From Mesorhizobium ciceri WSM4083 (GTDB lineage Bacteria > Pseudomonadota > Alphaproteobacteria > Rhizobiales > Rhizobiaceae): a DNA stretch of 64,000 nucleotides. The stretch is taken from the NCBI RefSeq assembly GCF_000519305.1, contig NZ_JAFG01000004.1, positions 310,001-374,000 of the forward strand. The letters are read 5' to 3'. Below are positions 7,685-16,227 of this stretch, piece after piece (position 1 is the stretch's first letter; every line of letters starts with the position of its first letter). The position numbers and the translations under genes were made by a program. Under the pieces are notes generated by a model. The model ran no database searches. It saw only the letters and a program-made list of their open reading frames with translations, and was not told where the DNA came from.

Positions 7685-8565
7685 GTGCGGCTGCCAAATC
7701 TGCGGTCGGCGAAGCGCGCGACCAGCACCACGCACAGGATGACCAGCATGACGGCGACGGAGAGTGCGGCGCCAAACGGCCAGTCATTGGCCTTGCCGAA
7801 TTGCGCCTGAATCAGCGTGCCGATCATGGTGCTGGCCGGACCGCCGACGAGAGCGGGCGTGACATAGTCGCCGACCGTCGGCACGAAGACGACAAGGGCT
7901 GCCGCCAGCACGCCCGGCATCGAATTGGGCAGCACGACCCGGCGGAAAGAGGTGAATGGACGCGCGCCGAGATCGGAAGCGGCCTCGATCAGCGATTTCG
8001 GGATGGTGTCCAGCGCCACGTAGATCGGTAGGATGGCGAAAGGCGCATAGGCGTGCGCCAGCGTGACGACGACGGCGGCCGGCGTGTTGAGAAAGGCCAA
8101 TGTCGGCTCGGACCAGATGCCGCTTTCGATCAGCGCCGAGTTCAAAACGCCATTGTAGGCGAGCACGATCTTCCAGGCGAAGACGCGCAGGAGATAGCTG
8201 GTCCAGAATGGCAGCGTCACCAGGAACAGCAGCAGGCCGCGCCGCCGGCCGGCGTGGAAGGCAAGGTAGTAGGCGACGGGATAAGCGGTGACGACGGTCG
8301 CCAGCGTCACCAAGCCGGCAATGATCAGCGAGCGTAGCGTCACCGTCCAGTACAGCGGATCGGACGCCACGGTGACAAAATTCGCCACGGTGAAGCCGGC
8401 GCCGAGCAGCGACCCGTCATTGCCGCGGAAGGCGAGAAAAAGAACTAGGCCAAGCGCAAACAGGATCAGCAGGAAGGTGACCAGAGCGCCCGGCAGCAGC
8501 ATGGCGACCCGGAAGCCCTGAGAAGACCGGGCCTCTGGCGCTGATGTTGCAACTAGGGTCGACAT
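7681..8565 (-). CDS. ABC transporter permease, PotB type
   Basis: A 294-residue membrane protein with about six TM segments (first LPGALVTFLLILFALGLVLF) and the EAA motif EAASDLGARPFTSFRRVVLPNS. FVPTVGDYVTPALVGG is characteristic of the PotB/YdcU subfamily. It is the first gene of the importer operon. A TTTCA-N6-TGAAA palindrome lies 39 bp upstream of the start, so the operon is probably repressed by the XRE-cupin regulator encoded three genes downstream. Confidence 0.93.
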   Translation of the reverse strand: MSTLVATSAPEARSSQGFRVAMLLPGALVTFLLILFALGLVLFLAFRGNDGSLLGAGFTVANFVTVASDPLYWTVTLRSLIIAGLVTLATVVTAYPVAYYLAFHAGRRRGLLLFLVTLPFWTSYLLRVFAWKIVLAYNGVLNSALIESGIWSEPTLAFLNTPAAVVVTLAHAYAPFAILPIYVALDTIPKSLIEAASDLGARPFTSFRRVVLPNSMPGVLAAALVVFVPTVGDYVTPALVGGPASTMIGTLIQAQFGKANDWPFGAALSVAVMLVILCVVLVARFADRRFGSRT

Positions 8566-8603
8566 CGACCTGCCTATCGGAAATTTGAAATTAGCCTAGA
8601 TTT

Positions 8604-8619
8604 TTTCATATTCATGAAA
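8604..8619. promoter_or_regulatory. Candidate XRE-cupin operator before the polyamine importer operon
   Basis: TTTCATATTCATGAAA has exact TTTCA and TGAAA half-sites with a 6-nt centre, 39 bp upstream of the first permease gene. The same half-sites and spacing recur at 9994 and 51000, and with one mismatch at 54424. Confidence 0.6.
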
Positions 8620-8668
8620 CTGTCAAGCGGAATCCCAAACGGAACCCCATTGACAGGAATTGCTTTGG

Positions 8669-9949
8669 TCAGCGCTCCAACGCATCGAGCAGCCGGTACC
8701 AGGCGATGGTCGCGGCGACGCCGATCTGGCGGAAGGCGTGAAACGGGATCGGCCGGATCGGCGAGACCGGGAAGGGCAATTGCCTGGCGTCGCCACTTTG
8801 GAGATAGCCGGCGATGCGCTCGCCAAGCGCGGTCATCAGGCCGACACCACGCCCCTGGCAGCCGACCACGGCGAGCAGGCCTTTCTCCGGCTCGTGAACG
8901 TGCGGCAGGTGGTCCGGCGTCATCGCCACCCGGCCGAACCAGCGCTTCTCGATGGCGACACCGGACAGCGAGGGATAGAGCCGTACCAGCGCATGCTCGA
9001 GATGCGCCCAGTCGCTGGCGCTCGTCGGCAGCGCCATGCGACCCCGTCCGCCAAGCACCAGCCGGCCGTCGGCGCTCTTGCGGTAATAGACGAGGATGCG
9101 CCTGGAGTCCGACACCGCCTGCCCTTCCGGCAGGATCGTGGCCGCCAGGTTGGGCGGCAACGGCGCCGTGGCGATCTGAAAGGAATGCAGCGGCACGATC
9201 GTCTGGGCGAGACCGGGGATCAGACTGTCCGTGTAGGCGTTTGTCGCCAGCACGACCACCTTTGCCTGGAGTTCCAAGCCATTTTCGGTCAAAATGCGCC
9301 AAACACCGGCGGCATTGGCGAGCCGCACGACCCTTTGGCGCTCGGCTATCCTCACTCCAGCCGCGGTCGCGACACGGGCGAGTTCCGACGTGTAGGCGAG
9401 CGGATCGATCACACCGGCGCGGCGGTCGAGCCAGCCACCGAGATAACCCTGTGCACCGGTCTTGGCCGCGATCTCCGCCGCATCGAGCAACCGGACGTCG
9501 GCACCACGCGCCCGCCATTGCCGATCACGGTTTACCGCCGCCTTCAGTGCGGCCTCGGTGTGCGCAGCCTGGATCCAGCCATTGCGAACGAACGGCACCG
9601 CCAGTTTCTCGTCGCGGATCAACTCGAACACCGCATCGGCGGTCGACGCCGCGAAATTGACGAGCGCCTCGCCGCGCTCCGGACCAAAGTGCTCCAGCAA
9701 CCATTCCGGATCATATTTCAGGCCGGGAATGACCTGGCCGCCATTGAGGCCCGATGCGCCCTGGCCGATCTCGCCGGCCTCCAGCACCTGCACCGACATG
9801 CCAAGCCGGGCGGCATGCAAGGCGGTCGACAAGCCCATGATGCCACCGCCAACGATGGCGAGATCGACACGTTCGCCATTGGGAAGCGATTGAAACGTGG
9901 AAGCTGCCTGTGGCTTGCGCCAGATCGGATCGGAGAATGCTGTCGCCAA
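8669..9949 (-). CDS. FAD-dependent amine oxidase (DAO superfamily; gamma-glutamylputrescine-oxidase-like)
   Basis: A 426-residue flavoenzyme. The Rossmann dinucleotide motif VGGGIMGLSTALHAARLG is at residues 33-50, followed by the GASGLNGGQVIPG loop and a C-terminal GCQGRGVGLMTALGERIAGY FAD-contact segment. The N-terminus DPIWRKPQAA resembles PuuB and related glycine/amine oxidases that deaminate substituted amines to aldehyde, ammonia or amine, and H2O2. Its neighbour is a polyamine-type importer and a PuuR-like regulator, which supports an amine substrate. No glutamylputrescine synthetase is adjacent, so the exact substrate is open. Confidence 0.85.
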   Translation of the reverse strand: MATAFSDPIWRKPQAASTFQSLPNGERVDLAIVGGGIMGLSTALHAARLGMSVQVLEAGEIGQGASGLNGGQVIPGLKYDPEWLLEHFGPERGEALVNFAASTADAVFELIRDEKLAVPFVRNGWIQAAHTEAALKAAVNRDRQWRARGADVRLLDAAEIAAKTGAQGYLGGWLDRRAGVIDPLAYTSELARVATAAGVRIAERQRVVRLANAAGVWRILTENGLELQAKVVVLATNAYTDSLIPGLAQTIVPLHSFQIATAPLPPNLAATILPEGQAVSDSRRILVYYRKSADGRLVLGGRGRMALPTSASDWAHLEHALVRLYPSLSGVAIEKRWFGRVAMTPDHLPHVHEPEKGLLAVVGCQGRGVGLMTALGERIAGYLQSGDARQLPFPVSPIRPIPFHAFRQIGVAATIAWYRLLDALER

Positions 9950-9993
9950 AGGTCACCTGGATGCGCTGCGATTGGTGAAAATCCTAGTCAGAA

Positions 9994-10009
9994 TTTCACA
10001 ATTTTGAAA
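9994..10009. promoter_or_regulatory. Candidate XRE-cupin operator before the amine oxidase
   Basis: TTTCACAATTTTGAAA has TTTCA and TGAAA with a 6-nt centre, 45 bp upstream of the oxidase start on the minus strand. It also lies about 180 bp upstream of the divergent FAH-family gene. Confidence 0.6.
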
Positions 10010-10185
10010 GAGCACTCCGGCTTTCGTCTGTGGACTGCCGCCGACACGATCGGAGACCCGAGTTCCGATCGCCCGCGACGGGATAGACCTTTGACGGGAA
10101 TCCGGTGAAAGTGCCGCGCCGATCCGGCCAGCTCACATTGACGACCACTTCGCCACATTGTCGATCACTCAGAGGATAGAGCGCT

Positions 10186-11343
10186 ATGACGAACCCGACC
10201 CACCTTCCCACCGAGGGCCTTTTTGTCGGACGCGCCAGAAGCAGCGATACCGCATACCCGCTGGTCGTCGCGGTGCGCGATGGCACAGTTTTCGACATCA
10301 CGTCGCGAACGGCACCAACCATGCGCGACCTTTGCGAGATGGCTGACCCGGCTGCGCATGTCCGCTCGGCCGAGGGCAGACCGATCGGATCGCTCGATGA
10401 CATCGCCGCCAACAGTTTTGAAACCGGGCGCGATCCAGCAAAACCCTACCTGCTCTCCCCGGTCGACCTGCAGGCGGTCAAGGCATCGGGCGTCACCTTC
10501 GTCGTCAGCCTGCTGGAACGGGTGATCGAGGAACAGGCGCGCGGTTCGGCTGAAAAAGCCGATGCCATCCGCGCCGACATCGCAGGACTGATCGGCCACG
10601 ATCTGTCGAAGCTGAAGCCCGGTTCGCCCGAAGCGATGGAGATCAAGGCCAAGCTGATTTCGCGCGGCGCCTGGTCGCAATATCTGGAAGTGGGCATCGG
10701 CCCCGATGCCGAGATTTTCACCAAGTGCCAGCCGATGGCCTCGGTGGGCTTCGGCGCCGATGTCGGGCTGCACCCGGTGTCGACCTGGAACAATCCGGAA
10801 CCCGAGATCGCCATGATCGCCGCCTCCAGCGGCAGGATCGTCGGCGCGACCATCGGCAACGACGTCAATCTGCGCGACGTCGAAGGGCGTTCGGCGCTGC
10901 TGCTCGGCAAGGCCAAGGACAACAATGCCTCGGCCTCGCTCGGCCCCTTCATCCGCCTGTTCGACGACACATTCTCCATCAATGACGTCAAGCGCGCCGT
11001 CGTGCGCCTGAAGGTCGAGGGCGAGGACGGGTTCTCGCTGGAGGGCGCAAGCTCGATGGCGGAGATCAGCCGCTCGCCGGAGGAACTGGTCGCCGCGGCC
11101 ATGGGGCCGCACCACCAGTATCCGGACGGGCTGGCGCTCTATCTCGGCACCATGTTCGTTCCGTCCAAGGATCGCGGCGAGAAGGGGAAGGGGTTTACCC
11201 ACAAGGTCGGCGACATCGTCACCATCTCGTCGGAGAAATTCGGTGCGCTGGTCAACCGGGTGCGGCTCTCGCCCGACTGTCCGCACTGGACCTATGGCGC
11301 CAGCCATCTGATGCGGGAGCTGGCCAGAGCCGATCTGATCTAG
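10186..11343 (+). CDS. Fumarylacetoacetate hydrolase-family protein (2-keto-3-deoxy-sugar-acid dehydratase-like)
   Basis: A 385-residue protein of the FAH superfamily. The metal-binding core NNPEPEIAMIAASSG, then TIGNDVNLRDVEGRSALLLGKAKDNN, carries the usual Glu/Glu/Asp ligands. The long form with its own N-terminal domain (FVGRARSSDTAYPLVVAV) resembles 2-keto-3-deoxy-D-arabinonate dehydratases rather than fumarylacetoacetase. That fits the sugar ABC importer and LacI regulator downstream and suggests an aldonate pathway. The substrate is inferred from context; other FAH activities (acylpyruvate hydrolysis, decarboxylation) remain possible. Confidence 0.8.
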   Translation: MTNPTHLPTEGLFVGRARSSDTAYPLVVAVRDGTVFDITSRTAPTMRDLCEMADPAAHVRSAEGRPIGSLDDIAANSFETGRDPAKPYLLSPVDLQAVKASGVTFVVSLLERVIEEQARGSAEKADAIRADIAGLIGHDLSKLKPGSPEAMEIKAKLISRGAWSQYLEVGIGPDAEIFTKCQPMASVGFGADVGLHPVSTWNNPEPEIAMIAASSGRIVGATIGNDVNLRDVEGRSALLLGKAKDNNASASLGPFIRLFDDTFSINDVKRAVVRLKVEGEDGFSLEGASSMAEISRSPEELVAAAMGPHHQYPDGLALYLGTMFVPSKDRGEKGKGFTHKVGDIVTISSEKFGALVNRVRLSPDCPHWTYGASHLMRELARADLI

Positions 11344-11685
11344 CAACTGGTGTCGTCGACGCCCTGCCAAGCGCTGCGGACCTGGTCCCGTGGGCGTAGG
11401 ATGGTCGCCGGCGTGACCCTTGTCGGCGCAGGCCGCGTTCGCGCGACCCGAAACAATCAGGCCAATTATCCGACAGTCGGAAAATCACCTCAACTGATGC
11501 AATCTGATGGGACCGCTGATGACGCCCCGTCAGGCGCCCACTACACCTGCAGATGGAGGCTTGTCAGATGGAGGCTTGCCATCCGTCGAAAAAGGGGATG
11601 CTCTGACGCATTCAACCGGCGCTGGCAAAAGACGCGGACAAGGGACGGATTTTGAACTGACGATCTACAAACGGGAGGAAATCAA
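11344..11685. promoter_or_regulatory. Regulatory intergenic region before the sugar ABC operon
   Basis: 342 bp without a convincing gene. It holds a 13-bp palindrome TCCGACAGTCGGA at 11469-11481, a plausible LacI-family operator, and a tandem direct repeat AGATGGAGGCTTG at 11551-11563 and 11566-11578 (15-bp period). A GGGAGGA ribosome-binding site precedes the ATG at 11686. Short open frames here have no family resemblance. Confidence 0.4.
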
Positions 11686-12621
11686 ATGCTGACACGGCTA
11701 AGACTCGTTCTATACGGCCTGTTGGTGGCGCTGATGGTGGTACCAGCAGCGGCACAGGCCAAGACGTTCTACTGGATTTCGCATGGCGGTCCGGCCGATC
11801 CGGTCTGGACCTACTTCCTGGCCGGCGCCAAGCAGTGGGCCAAGGACACCGGCAACACGGTCAACACCTCGTTCCACAACGGCGATGTCGCCTCGCAGCA
11901 GGAAGCGGTTCGCGCCGCCCTCTCCGCCAAGGCCGATGGCATCGTCACGACGAGCCCCGATCCGGGCAGCCTGATCGAGATCGTCAAGGAAGCGCGTGCG
12001 GCGAAAGTGCCGATCATCAATTTCAACACGCCTGATCCGAAAGCCGACTTCAACGCCTATGTCGGCGGCGACAATGTCACCTTCGGCAAGCATTGGGCGC
12101 AGTATCTGGTCGACAAAGGCCTGGTGAAGAAAGGCGACTTCGTCTGGATGCCGGTCGAAATCCCCGGCGCCACCTATGGCGTGCAGGAAGAAGAAGGCAT
12201 CAAGAGCGTCTTCGAGCCGCTCGGCATCACCTATGAAATCACGGAAGCCACGCTTGATCAGGCTGAAGTGATCAACCGCATGGTCGACTACCTCACGGCC
12301 AACAAGGCCAAGGTCAAGGCGATCATCGGCCTCGGCGATCTCGTCACCGGCTCGATCAAGCGGGTGTTCGACCAGGTCGGCATCAAGCCGGGCGAAATCC
12401 CGGTTGTCGGCTGGGGCAACTCGCTCGACACCACCCAGGAAGTGCTGAACGGCTACGTCAATGCCGGCCAGTGGCAGGACCCGCAGGCGACCAGCTATGT
12501 CGCGCTTTCGCTGGCCAATATGGCCGCCGGCGGCATTCCTCCGGGCTTCAACGTCATCACCGGCGCGCTCTACGAAAAAGACACCGCGCAGATCTACGAC
12601 GACATCCTGTCCGGCAAATAA
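11686..12621 (+). CDS. Sugar ABC transporter substrate-binding protein (CUT2/RbsB type)
   Basis: A 311-residue periplasmic protein. The signal peptide covers residues 1-25 (LYGLLVALMVVPAAAQA). The mature chain has the type-I fold landmarks: DPVWTYFLAGAKQWAKDTG, DVASQQEAVRAALSAKADGIVTT, AAKVPIINFNTPDP, and GWGNSLDTTQEVLNGYVNAGQWQDPQATSYVAL. It belongs to the ribose/fructose-like periplasmic binding family; the sugar is not predictable. It starts a B-C-A operon with permease and ATPase downstream. SD GGGAGGA lies 8 nt before the ATG. Confidence 0.9.
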   Translation: MLTRLRLVLYGLLVALMVVPAAAQAKTFYWISHGGPADPVWTYFLAGAKQWAKDTGNTVNTSFHNGDVASQQEAVRAALSAKADGIVTTSPDPGSLIEIVKEARAAKVPIINFNTPDPKADFNAYVGGDNVTFGKHWAQYLVDKGLVKKGDFVWMPVEIPGATYGVQEEEGIKSVFEPLGITYEITEATLDQAEVINRMVDYLTANKAKVKAIIGLGDLVTGSIKRVFDQVGIKPGEIPVVGWGNSLDTTQEVLNGYVNAGQWQDPQATSYVALSLANMAAGGIPPGFNVITGALYEKDTAQIYDDILSGK

Positions 12622-12735
12622 CATCCAATCCTAGCAGTCGCGGCCGCCCAACGGTCGCGACTGGCTCTCCATTTCGCCGAGCCCTTCGCACGCGATGTGC
12701 AACGCTCAGCCTTCCACTCATGTCGCGGATTGCCT

Positions 12736-13722
12736 GTGGAAAATCATTCGCTCGTCCAACGCCTGATCGCACGGCCGGAATTCGGCCCTTTCGTGCTGCT
12801 CGTCGTCGAGATCGCCGTTTTCTGGAGTTTCAACCACGACTTCCTGTCGCCGCAGAACATCTCCAACACGCTGGCCTTCACGGTCGAGCTCGGCCTGATC
12901 GCGCTGGCGATGACGCTGTTGATGACATCGGGCGAGTTCGACCTCTCGGTCGGTTCCCTGTTCGGCTTCTCGCCGGTCTTGATGTGGACCCTGTTCAACA
13001 GCGGCCTGACCTCGCTGGAGGTCGGCTTTGTCGCCGCGCTGCTGGTCGCCGCCTTCATCGGGCTGGTCAATGGCTGGTTCGTGACGCAGCTCAAGATCCC
13101 ATCCTTCCTGGTGACGCTCGGCATGCTGCTGGTGGTGCGCGGTACCGCGCTTTTCGTCACCGATGGTTTTCCGCAGCGCACCTGGAGCGCGGAAGGCAGC
13201 TGGCTGGCGGAAGTGCTGGTTGGCGATTTCTTCATCGGCTCGTTTCGCATCTACATGTCGCTGTTCTGGTTCATTGCCGCGGCGATCGGGCTCGGCTATG
13301 TGCTGACGCAAAGCCGCACCGGCAACTGGATCCAGGCGGCCGGCGGCAACCCGAACGCTGCAAGGGCGCGCGGCGTCAATGTCAGCGGCGTCAAGATCGG
13401 CCTGTTCGTGCTGTCGTCGGTCATGGCCTCGCTTGCCGGCGTCATCTCTTCGCTGCGCACTTCCGCCGCCAACCCCAACAGCGGTACCGGCTATGAGTTG
13501 GAAGTCATCGCCATGGTGGTGATCGGCGGCACCGCCCTGACCGGCGGGCGGGGCACGATCATCGGCACCGTGCTCGGCATCCTGATCTTGCGCGTGATGC
13601 GCAACGGCATCGTGCTGATCGGCGTGCCCGGTCTTGCCTACAACATCTTCATCGGTGCCATCATCCTTGGCATGATGGCCCTGCATTCATGGCTGGAACG
13701 CCGGCATCAGGCGGGGACTTGA
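12736..13722 (+). CDS. Sugar ABC transporter permease (RbsC/FrcC type)
   Basis: A 328-residue protein with 8-10 hydrophobic segments, matching BPD_transp_2 permeases: IALAMTLLMTSGEFDLSVGSLFG near the N-terminus, GNPNAARARGVNVSGVKIGLFVLSS, and GTGYELEVIAMVVIGGTALTGGRGTIIGT. I start at GTG 12736 (VENHSLVQRL) because residues encoded before it look untranslated; an in-frame ATG at 12697 is an alternative. The downstream ATPase begins 3 bp after the stop. Confidence 0.9.
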   Translation: MENHSLVQRLIARPEFGPFVLLVVEIAVFWSFNHDFLSPQNISNTLAFTVELGLIALAMTLLMTSGEFDLSVGSLFGFSPVLMWTLFNSGLTSLEVGFVAALLVAAFIGLVNGWFVTQLKIPSFLVTLGMLLVVRGTALFVTDGFPQRTWSAEGSWLAEVLVGDFFIGSFRIYMSLFWFIAAAIGLGYVLTQSRTGNWIQAAGGNPNAARARGVNVSGVKIGLFVLSSVMASLAGVISSLRTSAANPNSGTGYELEVIAMVVIGGTALTGGRGTIIGTVLGILILRVMRNGIVLIGVPGLAYNIFIGAIILGMMALHSWLERRHQAGT

Positions 13723-13725
13723 ATC

Positions 13726-14517
13726 ATGGCCGAGCCACTGATCCGCATGACGAACATCCGCAAGTCCTACGGCCGTGTGCAGGCGCTGGAGGATGCCAAT
13801 TTCCATGTCAATGAACGGGAGATCGTCGGGTTGCTCGGCGACAATGGCGCAGGCAAGTCGACGCTGATCAAGGTGCTTTCAGGTGCCGTTCCGCTGACCA
13901 GCGGCGATATCTTCATCCGTGGCAAGAAGGTGAGCCTGCGCAGCACCAGCGACGCCATCGCCCACGGCATCGAGACGATCTACCAGGACTCCGCACTGGT
14001 CACGCAACTGTCGATCGCCCGCAATCTGTTCCTCGGACGCGAGCCGATCAAGCCGCCGCGCTTCCTCAACCGGATGGACCAGGACGCGATGAACACGGTC
14101 GCTCGCGACCTGCTCAAGCAGGTCGGCATCTCCAAGAACATCCCGCCGACGACGCCGATCGGCTCGCTGTCAGGCGGCGAGCGCCAGGCGGTGGCGATCG
14201 CACGCGCCATGCATTTCGACAGCGACCTGATCATCTTGGACGAGCCTACCAACAATCTCGGCGTCGCCGAAACACAGGGTGTGCTGAGCTTCGTGCGCAA
14301 CGCCCGCGATTCCGGCCATTCCTGCATTTTCATCGCCCACAACATCCACCATGTCTTCCAGGTGGTCGACCGCATCGTCGTCATGCGCCGGGGCAAGGTG
14401 GTCGCCGACGACATCGACCCGAAGAAGACCAGCGTGGCGGAGGTCGAACGGATCATCACCGGCATGTCGGACAAGGAAATCCGCGATGCCATCGCCGACG
14501 GCAAGCCATCGCACTGA
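13726..14517 (+). CDS. Sugar ABC transporter ATP-binding protein, single-domain FrcA-like
   Basis: A 263-residue ATPase with Walker A GDNGAGKSTLIKVL, Q-loop ETIYQDSALV, signature LSGGERQAVAIARAM, Walker B LIILDEPTNNLG and switch His in CIFIAHNIHHVF. Most CUT2 ATPases (RbsA, AraG) are about 500-residue tandem fusions; this one has a single nucleotide-binding domain, as in rhizobial FrcA, so it should act as a homodimer. The order binding protein, permease, ATPase also matches frcBCA. Confidence 0.92.
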   Translation: MAEPLIRMTNIRKSYGRVQALEDANFHVNEREIVGLLGDNGAGKSTLIKVLSGAVPLTSGDIFIRGKKVSLRSTSDAIAHGIETIYQDSALVTQLSIARNLFLGREPIKPPRFLNRMDQDAMNTVARDLLKQVGISKNIPPTTPIGSLSGGERQAVAIARAMHFDSDLIILDEPTNNLGVAETQGVLSFVRNARDSGHSCIFIAHNIHHVFQVVDRIVVMRRGKVVADDIDPKKTSVAEVERIITGMSDKEIRDAIADGKPSH

Positions 14518-14521
14518 TTGT

Positions 14522-14545
14522 CGGGTGATGGGCGGCAATCACCCG
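14522..14545 (+). terminator. Stem-loop after the sugar ABC operon
   Basis: CGGGTGAT (14522-14529) pairs perfectly with ATCACCCG (14538-14545), 4 nt after the ATPase stop. There is no T-run, so it may be an attenuating or RNA-stabilising hairpin rather than a classic terminator. Confidence 0.4.
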
Positions 14546-14603
14546 TTGCCTCAGATCGCATCGCTTGTCCGGCGCGGCATTGCAGGGCGTATAGGTTAGC
14601 GGC

Positions 14604-15626
14604 ATGAAAGCCACCGTCTCGGATATCGCCCGCAATTGCGGGCTGTCGACCGCAACGGTCGACAGGGTGCTGAATAACCGGCCGGGTGCCAGTGCGGCCA
14701 ACCGCCAGCGCGTCATGGAGGCGGCCAAGCAACTCGGCTACCTGCCGGTCGCCGATCAGGTGACGCTACCCTCGCGGCCCGCCCACCTCGAATTCCTGCT
14801 GCCGATCGGCAGCAATGCCTTCATGCGCGATCTCGCGGGGCACATCGAGGACTACGCCGCGCGTCTGCCGCTTGTCGCCTCGTGCCGGATCCACAACCTC
14901 GCCGGTATCTCGCCGAACGCACTGCAGAGCGCTGTCGAAAACCTGTCGCTCAGGGCCAATGGCGTCGGTGTGATCGCTGTCGATCATCCGCGTACGCGCA
15001 ACATCCTGCGCGACATCGTCGACGCCGGCATGCGCCTGGTGACGCTGGTGTCCGATGTTCCGGCGGCGCCGCGCGCGGCCTATGTCGGCATCGACAACCG
15101 GGTGGCGGGACGAACGGCGGCGCTGCTGATGGGACGCTTCCTTGGCGGCCGCACCGGCCATCTGGCGATGGTCGTCGGCTCACGTTCCTATCGCGGCCAC
15201 GAGGAACGCGAAATGGGCTTCCGCTCGGTGCTCAACGAGGAGTTTCCCAATCTGACCGTCAGCAGCGCCGTCGAGGTCAACGACGAGCCCGATGCCAGCT
15301 ACACCGAGACCATGAAGGCGCTGCACGACGAGCCGGAACCGCTCGGCATCTATTGCGTCGGAGCTGGACATTCGGGCGTTGCAAAGGCGATCCGGGAGGC
15401 CAGGCCGAACCGCAAGCCGGTGTTCATCTGCCACGACTTGACCAAGGACACGCGCGGTCATCTCGTCGACGACCTGCTCGATGTCGTCATCGACCAGAAT
15501 GCCAGGCTGATCGCGGAACAGTCGGTCATCAGACTGCTCGGCTCGATCGCGTCGGCAGCGCCCTATCTGACCAAGAAGTTCATCGAACCGCGGCTGATTT
15601 TCAAGGAGAACGTGCCGGTGCAGTGA
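14604..15626 (+). CDS. LacI-family transcriptional regulator
   Basis: A 340-residue regulator. The N-terminal LacI HTH (residues 3-48) contains VSDIARNCGLSTATVDRVLNNR and the hinge helix RVMEAAKQLGYLP. A periplasmic-binding-like effector domain follows, with VGIDNRVAGRTAALLMGRFLGG and YCVGAGHSGVAKAIREA. The Asp (VDRVL) in place of the more usual SRVLN is typical of the RbsR-like branch that regulates CUT2 sugar uptake. It follows the importer by 86 bp and likely senses the same sugar or a derivative. Confidence 0.92.
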   Translation: MKATVSDIARNCGLSTATVDRVLNNRPGASAANRQRVMEAAKQLGYLPVADQVTLPSRPAHLEFLLPIGSNAFMRDLAGHIEDYAARLPLVASCRIHNLAGISPNALQSAVENLSLRANGVGVIAVDHPRTRNILRDIVDAGMRLVTLVSDVPAAPRAAYVGIDNRVAGRTAALLMGRFLGGRTGHLAMVVGSRSYRGHEEREMGFRSVLNEEFPNLTVSSAVEVNDEPDASYTETMKALHDEPEPLGIYCVGAGHSGVAKAIREARPNRKPVFICHDLTKDTRGHLVDDLLDVVIDQNARLIAEQSVIRLLGSIASAAPYLTKKFIEPRLIFKENVPVQ

Positions 15627-15656
15627 CAAGGGCAAATGCCCGCTGCGCCTCTTCCG

Positions 15657-16142
15657 CTATTGGCAGGTGGGGCCGTCCTGATGATTGACGCAGGTCAGTG
15701 AACAGCAGGCGCCAGGGTTGTTCAGATCGCAGGGTCCGCCGCTTGGAACGCAGGAGGCTGCTTCAGCCATTGACGGCAGCATAATGGTCGTCACCGCAGG
15801 GATCGCAGCGGCCGTGCCGAGACCGATCGCCCTCAAGGCTCCCCTTCGGCTTGTTCTGCCATCAACAAAGGTCGGGGCGGCAATGGGATGCTCCAGGAGG
15901 TTGGAGCCGCTCAGTCGCTCCAGCGCGGCCCAGACCGCACTCTCCTCCACAGGTTCGTCGCGACCGGATGAAATCGACGTCGCGATGGCCACAACCGAAG
16001 TCTCTCCGTCGCAACGTTCCCAGACCTCGGCGGCCAAAGAATTCAGACAGCTCGCCTGAAGAGTTTTGCGATCATAAACAAGCGTTTCGTCCGCCAGCTT
16101 GCGAACGACGATATCCTGCGTACGGCTCTTTGGCAGTTGCAT
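15657..16142 (-). CDS. PqqD-domain protein fused to a Tat-like segment and a six-Cys knottin-like tail (HPr-rel-A-type system)
   Basis: A 161-residue protein in three parts. Residues 8-90 form a PqqD-like winged helix (VVRKLADETLVYDRKTLQASCLN, then AAEVWERCDGETSV), the fold used to present peptides to modifying enzymes. Residues 97-128 resemble a twin-arginine signal: TSRRGALRAIGLG, a hydrophobic run, then MAEA. Residues 131-160 carry Cys at 131, 138, 146, 147, 151 and 160, spaced C-x6-C-x7-CC-x3-C-x8-C, which fits the inhibitor-cystine-knot consensus. ATG 16142 has an AGGGGGAA site upstream. The gene diverges from the nucleotidyltransferase gene, 85 bp apart. A role as substrate, carrier, or both, is inferred. 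Confidence 0.75.
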   Translation of the reverse strand: MQLPKSRTQDIVVRKLADETLVYDRKTLQASCLNSLAAEVWERCDGETSVVAIATSISSGRDEPVEESAVWAALERLSGSNLLEHPIAAPTFVDGRTSRRGALRAIGLGTAAAIPAVTTIMLPSMAEAASCVPSGGPCDLNNPGACCSLTCVNHQDGPTCQ

Positions 16143-16227
16143 GGATGTTCCCCCTGTATAAAGTGATACTAATAGAACCTGCATTGCATGGAAAGGCAAG
16201 CGGGCGCCCCTCCAAGAACCGGCTTCG

